Part shown: piece by piece, positions 1 through 6,547 of the stretch
Layout: each line of letters starts with the position of its first letter
Numbering within the stretch: the first letter of the stretch is position 1
Assembly: GCA_002450925.1 (NCBI GenBank)
Contig: DKAU01000089.1
Span: 5,248-17,979 of the forward strand
Reading direction: 5' to 3'
DNA: 12,732 bases
From: Thiobacillus sp. UBA6918
GTDB taxonomy: Bacteria; Pseudomonadota; Gammaproteobacteria; Burkholderiales; Thiobacillaceae
Program-made: the position numbers and the translations under genes
The notes under the pieces: generated by a model
Told to the model about the DNA's origin: nothing
Databases searched by the model: none
The model's input: only the letters and a program-made list of their open reading frames with translations

Positions 1-1770
1 GAAGTGTTCGTCCACCACCTTCAGCTGTTGGTCGGCTGTCGCCTGACCCACCACGGCAAACGGGCAGCGCTCGCGTTCACAGATTTCGCGGAACTCGTCG
101 ATGCGTTCGGCGGGAATCGCCAGCACGTACCGCTCCTGTGCTTCGTTGCACCAGATTTCCTTGGGGCTCATGCCGGATTCTTCCGAAGGCACGGCGCGCA
201 ACTGGAACACACCGCCCTTGCCGCCGCCATGTACCAGTTCCGGCAAGGCGTTGGAAAGACCACCCGCGCCCACGTCGTGGACAGACACGATGGGGTTGTT
301 CTTGCCCATCTGCCAGCAACGGTCGATGACTTCCTGCGCACGGCGCTGCATTTCCGGATTGCCGCGCTGCACTGAATCAAAGTCGAGTTCCGCCACGTTG
401 GAACCCGTCGCCATACTCGATGCCGCACCGCCGCCCAGGCCGATCAACATGCCGGGACCACCCAGCTGAATCAGCAGTGCACCTTCTGGCAGCGGTTCCT
501 TGTGAACATGGTCCTCACGGATGTTGCCCACGCCACCGGCCAGCATGATGGGTTTGTGGTAGCCGCGGCGCTCTTTGTTGACCCAGGTTTCAAGGGTACG
601 GAAATAGCCCGCAAGATTCGGACGCCCGAATTCGTTATTGAATGCAGCCGCGCCGATGGGGCCTTCCAGCATGATGGCAAGCGGTGACACGATGCGTTCG
701 GGCTTGCCGTAGTTTTCTTCTTCCCAGGCCTGCACGGCGCCGGGTATGCGCAGGTTGGATACAGAAAAACCACACAAGCCAGCTTTGGGCTTGGAACCGC
801 GCCCGGTTGCCCCCTCATCGCGAATCTCGCCGCCGCTGCCGGTAGCCGCACCCGGGAAAGGTGAAATCGCGGTTGGATGGTTATGGGTTTCCACCTTCAT
901 CAGGATGTGGGTGGGTTCGGTATTGAAGACGTACTTGCCGCCCTTGCCCGGATAGAAACGCTCGATCTCTGCGCCTTGCATGACCGCGGCGTTGTCTTCA
1001 TAAGCCGACAGCGTGCCCTGGGGAGTTTTCGCATGGGTATCGCGAATCATCCGAAACAGGCTCTTGTCCTTTTCGCCGGAATCGATCACCCATGCAGCAT
1101 TGAAAATCTTGTGCCGACAGTGCTCGGAGTTGGCCTGCGCGAACATCATCAGTTCGACATCGGTCGGGTTGCGCCCCATGCGGGTGAAGTTGTCCACGAG
1201 ATAATCGATCTCGTCCTCAGACAGCGCCAAACCCAGCCGTCTATTGGCTTCCATGAGGGCCGTCCGTCCGCCGCCCAGAACATCCACGCTTTCCAGTTCG
1301 CGCGGCGGCACATGGGTAAACAGGCCCGCAGCCTCGTCCACTGAATGCAGCACCGTTTCGATCATGCGGTCATGGATCAGCGGCAACAGTATGGATTCAT
1401 CCGCAGCATGCTCGAAGTGGTAGGCAATACCGCGCTCGATGCGGCGCACCTTGGACAGACCGCAGTTATGCAGGATGTCGGTGGCCTTGGAAGACCAGGG
1501 CGAGACCGTGCCAAACCTTGGTGTTGCAAGCAGGAACTGGCCGACGGGCGTGGCCGGGGCAGGGTCGGCATAATCCAGCGCCGCTTCCAGTATGGCCTGC
1601 TCTTCAGCCGTCATTGCCTCATCCAGTTCCACGAAATGCCAGTACTGCGTAGAAATCCCGCAGGGCTTCAAACCTGCCGACCGCAACTGATCGCAGATTT
1701 TCCTGATACGGAAGGAGGACAGCGCAACGCCGCCAGGCAATGAAAGGATGGATGGCTTGGCTTGGGACAT
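1..1770 (-). CDS. purL: Phosphoribosylformylglycinamidine synthase, N-terminal 590 residues (partial)
   Basis: PurL converts FGAR, glutamine and ATP to FGAM in the fourth step of cytosolic purine synthesis. The open frame runs from ATG at 1768-1770 to the left edge without a stop, giving 590 residues of a protein that is about 1,300 residues in the single-chain proteobacterial form. The N-terminus (MSQAKPSILSLPGGVALSSF) fits the PurS-like domain. Visible family signatures are ANSEHCRHKIFN near residue 211, KVETHNHPTAISP near 290, GSGGEIRDEGATGRGSKPKAG just after, GGGAASSMA near 445 and SVHDVGAGGLSNALPEL near 495-510. The glutaminase domain must lie beyond the window. No convincing Shine-Dalgarno precedes the ATG, so the start rests on family alignment. 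It diverges from the TPR/ATP-grasp gene. No truncation or frameshift is seen in the visible part. Confidence 0.97.
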   Translation of the reverse strand, partial: MSQAKPSILSLPGGVALSSFRIRKICDQLRSAGLKPCGISTQYWHFVELDEAMTAEEQAILEAALDYADPAPATPVGQFLLATPRFGTVSPWSSKATDILHNCGLSKVRRIERGIAYHFEHAADESILLPLIHDRMIETVLHSVDEAAGLFTHVPPRELESVDVLGGGRTALMEANRRLGLALSEDEIDYLVDNFTRMGRNPTDVELMMFAQANSEHCRHKIFNAAWVIDSGEKDKSLFRMIRDTHAKTPQGTLSAYEDNAAVMQGAEIERFYPGKGGKYVFNTEPTHILMKVETHNHPTAISPFPGAATGSGGEIRDEGATGRGSKPKAGLCGFSVSNLRIPGAVQAWEEENYGKPERIVSPLAIMLEGPIGAAAFNNEFGRPNLAGYFRTLETWVNKERRGYHKPIMLAGGVGNIREDHVHKEPLPEGALLIQLGGPGMLIGLGGGAASSMATGSNVAELDFDSVQRGNPEMQRRAQEVIDRCWQMGKNNPIVSVHDVGAGGLSNALPELVHGGGKGGVFQLRAVPSEESGMSPKEIWCNEAQERYVLAIPAERIDEFREICERERCPFAVVGQATADQQLKVVDEHF

Positions 1771-1992
1771 GGGGCCGGGAAAATACGGAAAAGAGCTATT
1801 TTACCCGACTGCGCCTTGACTCGGAGTTGTTGAACTTAAGGTTTTAAGCGGGTAATTCAACTATCCACGGATAAAATTGATAGGGGACTTCAAAATGCCT
1901 AATTATCTATATTGTGTGCTTTTTTGTTTACATTAATTACGTTCCATGGATTGCGCATATCCTTATCATGTCTGGCTTTATCAGGTACTTGA
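1771..1992. promoter_or_regulatory. AT-rich divergent intergenic region between purL and the TPR/ATP-grasp gene
   Basis: This 222-nt gap must hold the start signals for two divergent genes. For purL, TAAAAT on the minus strand (about 1798-1803) is a fair -10 roughly 30 nt before the ATG, but no good -35 lies at 16-18 nt from it. For the plus-strand gene, TTGATA (1877-1882) is a plausible -35 and TATATT (1908-1913) a plausible -10, but their 25-nt spacing is too long, so neither promoter is settled. An imperfect inverted repeat, TTGAACTTA (1830-1838) and TAATTCAA (1853-1860), sits between the two and could be an operator. No coding sequence is seen here. Confidence 0.35.
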
Positions 1993-3690
1993 ATGAACAA
2001 GACTAAAGAAATCTTAGAACAGCTAAACAACGGGAAAATTTTTCATAACACCGGCCAGATTGATGCTGCTGAAAGTATCTACAGGGAAGTTCTTTTGATA
2101 GACAAGGACAATGCAGAAGCTTTGGGGCTTCTCGCCATCATTGCTCTGCAACGAAAAGATATCCCCCTTGCAAAGAGAATGTGGAAGCGCGCAATAGAAG
2201 CCCAATCGACTCCCTGGGTATACCTCAGCAACCTGCTCAGCTATTTCCAATTCCTTGTTGCGCAGGGCGCAGAAAAGGAAGCCCGCAAGTTAATCCAAAA
2301 AACACTCCCAGATTGGCCTGCAGTTCGCGTTCCCGATTCTGGTGAACGGGACATGTTGATTTCGTTGGCCAACATTCTGGTCAAGCACAAAAATCTTGAC
2401 GCTGCTTTACGGTTGTTAAAAAGCGTTGCTTCAGCCCTGCCCAAAGATGCGATTCTTTTACATGCATTAGGCAAAATACACTATCGCAAAGGAGACATTT
2501 CTTCTGCAAGGAAATCCCTATCCGAGGCTGATGCTGCCCTACATCATCAGCCAAACTTTCAATTGCTGGATGATCTTCACCAATGTGCGATTGAAGATGG
2601 GGATAAAGAAGGTGCCCGTGCCATAAAGAGCCGCCTTGCCGCAAAACAGCCGATCTATATCAGTAGCGCAAAATCCAGCCAAAGGGCACAAATTCTGGTT
2701 CTCAACGCAGTAAACTTTGCCGACATCAAGTCTTTCCAGCATCTCCATTTCAATACCAATTACCCAAGCCAGATAGCCCGCATTCTTGCTAATGATTTTA
2801 ATTTTTCATCGGTGTTTGCCGAATTCCCAGTTGGTCGCACAGCCTCCAAGGATCTCCCAAAACCGGATTTGATCATCAACAATCTGACCAACGGCGAACT
2901 TCTCCTGTCAGATGGAAATCTCGAAGAAATATCCGAATTTGCAGATTCATTTGGTGTTCCAGTCGTTAACCATCCTCAAAATGCGATTCTCACAACAAGG
3001 GAAAAATCGGCAGAATTGATTTCTAACCTTCCGGCTGTCCTTGTCCCAAAGATATGCCGGTTCTCAAGAACTGACATGGCCATTGATAATTTGGTCGACG
3101 CAATTGAGTCAGAATTCGAATACCCGTTCATCTGGAGGGATCCATTTTTACACCAAGGTAGAGGGTTGTTAAAAATAGACAACCGAGGCGCATTGAAAGA
3201 CGCGCTACACCTACCGGGTCACGCAGATTTTCTTATTACAGAATTTATAGACAGTAGGGGGGCGACAGGTTATTACCGTAAACTTCGCGCCGCATTCGTT
3301 GGAAATGAAGTCGTTATCGTTCGTGTGGATCACAGCCCCAGTTGGCTGGTTCATGGGATGCGCAAGGACGATGAGCGAATAGCCTTCTACCTCAATAATC
3401 CCATTTTTCTCGAAATCGATAACAAAATCTGTTTAAACCCAGACAAGGAACTCGGCCCTTACGTAATGCAGGCACTTCTTCAAATTCGTGATTGCATTCC
3501 GCTTGAAATATTCGGAATTGACTTCGATGTGGCCCCAGATGGACGTCTTGTGTTTTATGAGGCTAATGCAACCATGAACCTGCTTTCAACTGCACGACCG
3601 GAGGTTGACTACCCAAAGCATGCGCAGAAACGACTGATATCAGCGTTTCAGGATTTTTTAAGTCAGTTAACGCGAACCAGGAAAGAATGA
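1993..3690 (+). CDS. TPR-like and RimK-type ATP-grasp fusion protein, substrate unknown
   Basis: The 565-residue product has no signal peptide or membrane segment and is probably cytosolic. Residues about 10-215 are helical TPR-like repeats (e.g. GQIDAAESIYREVLLIDKDN at 21-40, a helix pair at 134-150, GKIHYRKGDISSARKSLSEA at 160-179). Residues about 230-330 resemble a pre-ATP-grasp fold ending in VVNHPQNAILTTREKSA, as in RimK-like enzymes. Residues about 340-555 look like ATP-grasp: PFIWRDPFLHQGRGL (378-392), LITEFIDS (414-421), the YYRKLRAAF strand (427-435) and the metal-binding end GIDFDVAPDGRLVFYEANAT (508-527) with E523 and N525. ATP-grasp enzymes normally join a carboxylate to an amine or thiol; the acceptor cannot be read here. 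The usual nucleotide-binding Lys appears replaced by R382. ATG has a weak AGG at 1983-1985. Composition is AT-richer than neighbours, suggesting acquisition or relaxed codon use. TPRs probably bind a protein or peptide partner (inference). Confidence 0.8.
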   Translation: MNKTKEILEQLNNGKIFHNTGQIDAAESIYREVLLIDKDNAEALGLLAIIALQRKDIPLAKRMWKRAIEAQSTPWVYLSNLLSYFQFLVAQGAEKEARKLIQKTLPDWPAVRVPDSGERDMLISLANILVKHKNLDAALRLLKSVASALPKDAILLHALGKIHYRKGDISSARKSLSEADAALHHQPNFQLLDDLHQCAIEDGDKEGARAIKSRLAAKQPIYISSAKSSQRAQILVLNAVNFADIKSFQHLHFNTNYPSQIARILANDFNFSSVFAEFPVGRTASKDLPKPDLIINNLTNGELLLSDGNLEEISEFADSFGVPVVNHPQNAILTTREKSAELISNLPAVLVPKICRFSRTDMAIDNLVDAIESEFEYPFIWRDPFLHQGRGLLKIDNRGALKDALHLPGHADFLITEFIDSRGATGYYRKLRAAFVGNEVVIVRVDHSPSWLVHGMRKDDERIAFYLNNPIFLEIDNKICLNPDKELGPYVMQALLQIRDCIPLEIFGIDFDVAPDGRLVFYEANATMNLLSTARPEVDYPKHAQKRLISAFQDFLSQLTRTRKE

Positions 3691-3746
3691 ATATTCCAAT
3701 ACCAGCCGGATTAAGTGCCTTGGCTCACTTCCTTTCCAGTCGCTAG
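3687..3746 (+). CDS. Possible 19-codon ORF overlapping the preceding stop codon (ATGA)
   Basis: An ATG at 3687-3689 overlaps the TGA of the TPR/ATP-grasp gene (3688-3690), an arrangement typical of translational coupling. AGGAA at 3679-3683 sits a few nucleotides upstream and could serve as ribosome site. It would encode MNIPIPAGLSALAHFLSSR and stop with TAG at 3744-3746. The peptide is mildly hydrophobic in the middle and ends in Arg. It lacks the Thr/Asp/Glu-rich core of known graspetide precursors. ORFs this short arise often by chance, so this is a candidate only. Confidence 0.2.
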   Translation: MNIPIPAGLSALAHFLSSR

Positions 3747-3903
3747 CCATGGGTGTACCGTTCTCACCATACCGACAAACAATCAAGTCTGAAAAAAGCA
3801 ACACGACCACGCCCTCCTATCCTGAAAGGCTTGGTATGTGGAAAAGATCCAGTATTTAGGTTTATCCTACGCGTCTAAATCAATCCTTATAAAAACAAGC
3901 GCC
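3747..3903 (+). promoter_or_regulatory. Intergenic region upstream of nnrD with a weak candidate promoter
   Basis: Between the micro-ORF and the likely nnrD ATG at 3904 there is no convincing gene. TTGGTA (3831-3836) and TATTTA (3853-3858), spaced 16 nt, form a weak sigma-70-like pair that would place a transcript start near 3865 and favour the ATG at 3904 over an upstream GTG at 3838. TATAAA at 3888-3893 is a better -10 hexamer but would give an almost leaderless mRNA and has no good -35. No rho-independent terminator for the upstream gene is visible. Confidence 0.25.
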
Positions 3904-4716
3904 ATGATTATCCCGCTCCTCCCCCCCCGTCCTGCAAACAGCCACAAGGGCATGTTTGGTCATATTGGCCTTATCGGAGGCACGCCGGGCACGGTTGGCG
4001 CCTTGTTGCTTGCCGGCCGTGCAGCCCTGGCTAGTGGTGCCGGATTGGTGACACTGGGCATGCTGGATGAAGAGGTACGTGTGGATTTCGCTGCGCCGGA
4101 AATGATGTTCTCCCCTGCCGACAGCCTGGCATCGGATCTGGACATTTCTGTGCTGGCAATCGGCCCGGGGCTCGGACAATCCAGGCAGGCATACGATTTG
4201 ATGCAGTCCGCCATTTACAACCCCGCAGTCTTGGTTATTGATGCAGACGGCCTGAACCTGATTGCCAGACGGAATGACCTAGCCTATTTATGCGCGCGCA
4301 GGCCAGCCCATACACTGCTTACCCCGCATCCCGGTGAAGCCGCAAAACTGCTTGACGTAGACATCGAGGATGTTCAACTTAACCGGGAACTGGCGGCGCT
4401 GGAACTGGCTAAACGTTTCAATGCCCTGGTGGCACTCAAGGGAGCGGGCACAGTACTGGCAAGGCCAGACGGCACGGTAGAGATCAACAATACGGGTAAT
4501 CCTTCAATGAGCGCGCCAGGAATGGGAGACGTGTTGACCGGGATCATGGCTGCTTTCGCTGCCCGCGCCCTGCCTTGGGAAGCATTGAAGCAATCCGTAT
4601 GGCTGCATGGCAAGGCAGCTGATGACGCACTGGAGGATGGACGCGGAGTCGAGGGACTGACCGCGTCAGAGCTCATCGGCTACGCTCGCGGACGTCTAAA
4701 CGCCTGCTCTGCCTGA
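3904..4716 (+). CDS. nnrD: ADP-dependent (S)-NAD(P)HX dehydratase, stand-alone
   Basis: NnrD removes water from the S-epimer of damaged NADHX/NADPHX using ADP, restoring NAD(P)H in the cytosol. The 270-residue product has the YjeF C-terminal (ribokinase-like) domain only: LPPRPANSHKGMFGHIGLIGG at the start, LASGAGLVTLG, AIGPGLGQS, LVIDADGLNLIA, LLTPHPGEAAKLL, LVALKGAGTVLA and NNTGNPSMSAPGMGDVLTG, whose Asp in GMGD is the expected catalytic base. In E. coli this domain is fused to the NAD(P)HX epimerase; here no epimerase domain is present. I chose ATG 3904 because family proteins begin at the LPPR/SHKG region; a GTG at 3838 would add 22 residues without family character but has AAAGG about 9 nt upstream. 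A run of eight C (3921-3928) lies in codons 6-9. It converges on the hydrolase gene 22 nt away. Confidence 0.92.
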   Translation: MIIPLLPPRPANSHKGMFGHIGLIGGTPGTVGALLLAGRAALASGAGLVTLGMLDEEVRVDFAAPEMMFSPADSLASDLDISVLAIGPGLGQSRQAYDLMQSAIYNPAVLVIDADGLNLIARRNDLAYLCARRPAHTLLTPHPGEAAKLLDVDIEDVQLNRELAALELAKRFNALVALKGAGTVLARPDGTVEINNTGNPSMSAPGMGDVLTGIMAAFAARALPWEALKQSVWLHGKAADDALEDGRGVEGLTASELIGYARGRLNACSA

Positions 4717-4738
4717 CGAGCTCCCAGCAAACAAGAAA

Positions 4739-5482
4739 TTAGTTGCCCAGGCGTTCTTTCAGATAGTCTGAAACAGCGTCCACCAGGGCGTCGTCACGCC
4801 CTTCAAAGAAGTGATCCGCTCCCGGAACGACCTGTTGTCGGGAACCCGGCTTGCTCATCAACGTCTGCTCACGTTTACCGGCGTTGGCTAGCACGTTCTG
4901 CAAATCCTTTCCGCCAAAAAGGTCAAGCACTGGCAGCTTGAGGACTCCATAGTCAACACCCTCCCCCATGCCAATGGCCACCCAGGTTTTCACTGTACTG
5001 TCGGGCTGGCCTGTGAAATAGGCGTAGCTCATCCTTGAACCAAGGCTGTGCGATACAACGGCGATGCTTGAATACCCCTTGCCTTTGAGAAACTCCACGG
5101 CCAGTTTCAGTCTTTCCGACGCCTCCGGAAAGGTGGGGGGGTAGTCGCTGCCCTTGGCATCATTTGCCAGAATGGGCATTTGAATTGAAAGCGTGGTGTA
5201 CCCCATGTCAGCCAGGCGACCGCGCAACATGCCAATCAGCCCCCAGTCGGGATGGATGCCTATTCCGTGAACCACAACGAGCGCCGATTTCGCGTTGTTT
5301 GCCGGCGTATACAAGGACAGAAACTCATGTCCATTTTGCTGCTTGATATAGACCGCATCTCCCACCACCAGGCCTGGGACAATTTCATCGGCCCATTTCT
5401 TTTCCCGGGCATAGTCGGAAGCATAACTGGGCCAAACAGCAAACTGGAACAACGCGACGAGAACGAGAAAAAAGCGTTTCAT
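4739..5482 (-). CDS. Exported alpha/beta hydrolase, DUF3530-like
   Basis: The 247-residue protein starts with a clear signal peptide (MKRFFLVLVALFQFAVWPSYA, probable cleavage after A21), so it probably acts in the periplasm. The hydrolase fold shows the oxyanion-region strand VVVHGIGIHPDWG (69-81), a nucleophile elbow SHSLG with S146, the strand LDLFGGKD with D193 (or D187) as likely acid, and GADHFF with H224. The HPDWG...LR...GYTTLSIQMP pattern resembles DUF3530 proteins, whose substrate is unknown. The first Gly of the usual GxSxG is Ser here. ATG at 5480-5482 has AGGA about 7 nt upstream. It lies 17 nt after galU on the same strand, so it is probably cotranscribed; a role in envelope glycan or lipid handling is inference from that position only. 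Confidence 0.8.
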   Translation of the reverse strand: MKRFFLVLVALFQFAVWPSYASDYAREKKWADEIVPGLVVGDAVYIKQQNGHEFLSLYTPANNAKSALVVVHGIGIHPDWGLIGMLRGRLADMGYTTLSIQMPILANDAKGSDYPPTFPEASERLKLAVEFLKGKGYSSIAVVSHSLGSRMSYAYFTGQPDSTVKTWVAIGMGEGVDYGVLKLPVLDLFGGKDLQNVLANAGKREQTLMSKPGSRQQVVPGADHFFEGRDDALVDAVSDYLKERLGN

Positions 5483-5499
5483 GACTTATCCTGGCTGAA

Positions 5500-6369
5500 T
5501 CAGCAAAAACGGTTCTTCAAATAGGAGGCAAACTCCTCGTTTACTTCCGGATGCTTCATGGCGTACTCCACAGTTGCCTGTAGATAGCCAAGCTTGCTGC
5601 CGCAATCGTAACGTACGCCATCAAATGCATAGGCAAGCACCTGCTGTTCCTGGAGTAGCGCAGCAATGGCGTCAGTCAGTTGCAACTCACCGCCGGCACC
5701 AGGTTTGAGATTTTCTATGAAATGAAAAATGCGCGGCGTCAGAATGTATCGCCCCACCACACCCAATGTGGAGGGCGCCACCTCGGGCTTGGGCTTCTCG
5801 ACAATTGCGTTTACACGTGACACGCGATCGGCCAACTGGTTTGCATCGACAATACCGTAAGACGCAGTCTCTTCACGTGCTACCTGCTGCACACCCAGCA
5901 CTGAACACTGGTAATAGTCATATTGATCGACCATCTGTTTCATCACTGGTGGCGTGCCATCAATCAGGTCATCGGCCAGGATGACTGCGAAAGGCTCGTT
6001 GCCAATCACCGGCTTGGCGCAGAGGACGGCGTGACCCAATCCAAGCGCCTCCGCCTGTCGAATGTAGATAAAGTTGACTCCAGACGGCCGAATGGATTGC
6101 ACAAGTTCAAGAACCTTGTTCTTGCCGCGTGTTTCAAGTTCTGTTTCGAGTTCATAAGCCTTGTCGAAATGGTCCTCGACTGTGCGCTTGGTGCGGCTAC
6201 TGATAAATATGATGTCTGTCATGCCGGCGTCGATGGCCTCTTCCACCGCATACTGGATGAGCGGCTTGTCCACTATTGGCAGCATTTCCTTCGGGCTGGC
6301 CTTGGTGGCAGGAAGGAAACGCGTGCCAAGACCGGCAACGGGAAAAACTGCTTTGGTAACTTTTTTCAT
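5500..6369 (-). CDS. galU: UTP-glucose-1-phosphate uridylyltransferase
   Basis: GalU makes UDP-glucose from UTP and glucose-1-phosphate in the cytosol, supplying glycan, LPS and osmolyte pathways. The 289-residue length is normal. Motifs: AGLGTRFLPATKASPKEMLP (12-31), the nucleotide-binding signature of bacterial UDP-glucose pyrophosphorylases; EALGLGHAVLCA (107-118); ADD (132-134), the metal-binding Asp region; SYGIVD (170-175); IVEKPKP (189-195); GELQLTDAI (227-235); and YDCGSKLGY (254-262). The ATG is preceded by AAGG at a 6-7 nt gap. The gene heads a likely two-gene unit with the exported hydrolase. Its own promoter candidate lies at 6470-6498. It is not fused or truncated. Confidence 0.97.
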   Translation of the reverse strand: MKKVTKAVFPVAGLGTRFLPATKASPKEMLPIVDKPLIQYAVEEAIDAGMTDIIFISSRTKRTVEDHFDKAYELETELETRGKNKVLELVQSIRPSGVNFIYIRQAEALGLGHAVLCAKPVIGNEPFAVILADDLIDGTPPVMKQMVDQYDYYQCSVLGVQQVAREETASYGIVDANQLADRVSRVNAIVEKPKPEVAPSTLGVVGRYILTPRIFHFIENLKPGAGGELQLTDAIAALLQEQQVLAYAFDGVRYDCGSKLGYLQATVEYAMKHPEVNEEFASYLKNRFC

Positions 6370-6469
6370 GTAAACCTTGGTTCGTATTTTCCAAAAATGA
6401 GGTATGTGCTCTTATTCCCTGAGGGCACAATCACGGACAACCGCTTTAAGAAACAATGGTACCGTCACA

Positions 6470-6498
6470 ATTATGCAATTCTGTTAATTTTATTACAG
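6470..6498 (-). promoter_or_regulatory. Candidate sigma-70 promoter of galU
   Basis: On the minus strand CTGTAA (6493-6498; three of six consensus positions) and CATAAT (6470-6475; five of six) are spaced 17 nt. Transcription would begin near 6463, giving a leader of about 94 nt before galU. It lies in the 176-nt gap after the PAP2 gene, which is AT-rich only around these boxes. No other gene is seen in that gap. Confidence 0.4.
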
Positions 6499-6523
6499 CT
6501 CGAAGCGTCGCCAGCCTGCAATA

Positions 6524-6547
6524 GACCGGTGCAGCCTGGCACCGGTC
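6524..6547 (-). terminator. Perfect 9-bp hairpin on the PAP2 stop codon, no T-tract
   Basis: GACCGGTGC (6524-6532) and GCACCGGTC (6539-6547) are perfect inverted repeats around a 6-nt loop. The stem begins inside the TGA stop codon (6546-6548) of the PAP2 gene. Neither strand has a run of T after the stem, so it is not a classical rho-independent terminator; it may stabilise the 3' end, cause a pause, or be a protein site. It separates the glycosyltransferase/PAP2 unit from galU. Confidence 0.45.

Noticed and set aside
4..375. Plus-strand open frames across 1-1770, including 123- and 155-residue ones
   Set aside because: They lie antisense to the continuous purL frame, whose motifs are intact, and their translations show no family signature.
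3836..3859. Short ATG frame just before nnrD
   Set aside because: It stops after seven codons in a different frame from nnrD and has no family or context support as a leader peptide.
4717..4738. Bidirectional terminator between convergent nnrD and the hydrolase gene
   Set aside because: The 22-nt gap holds no hairpin with a T-tract on either strand.
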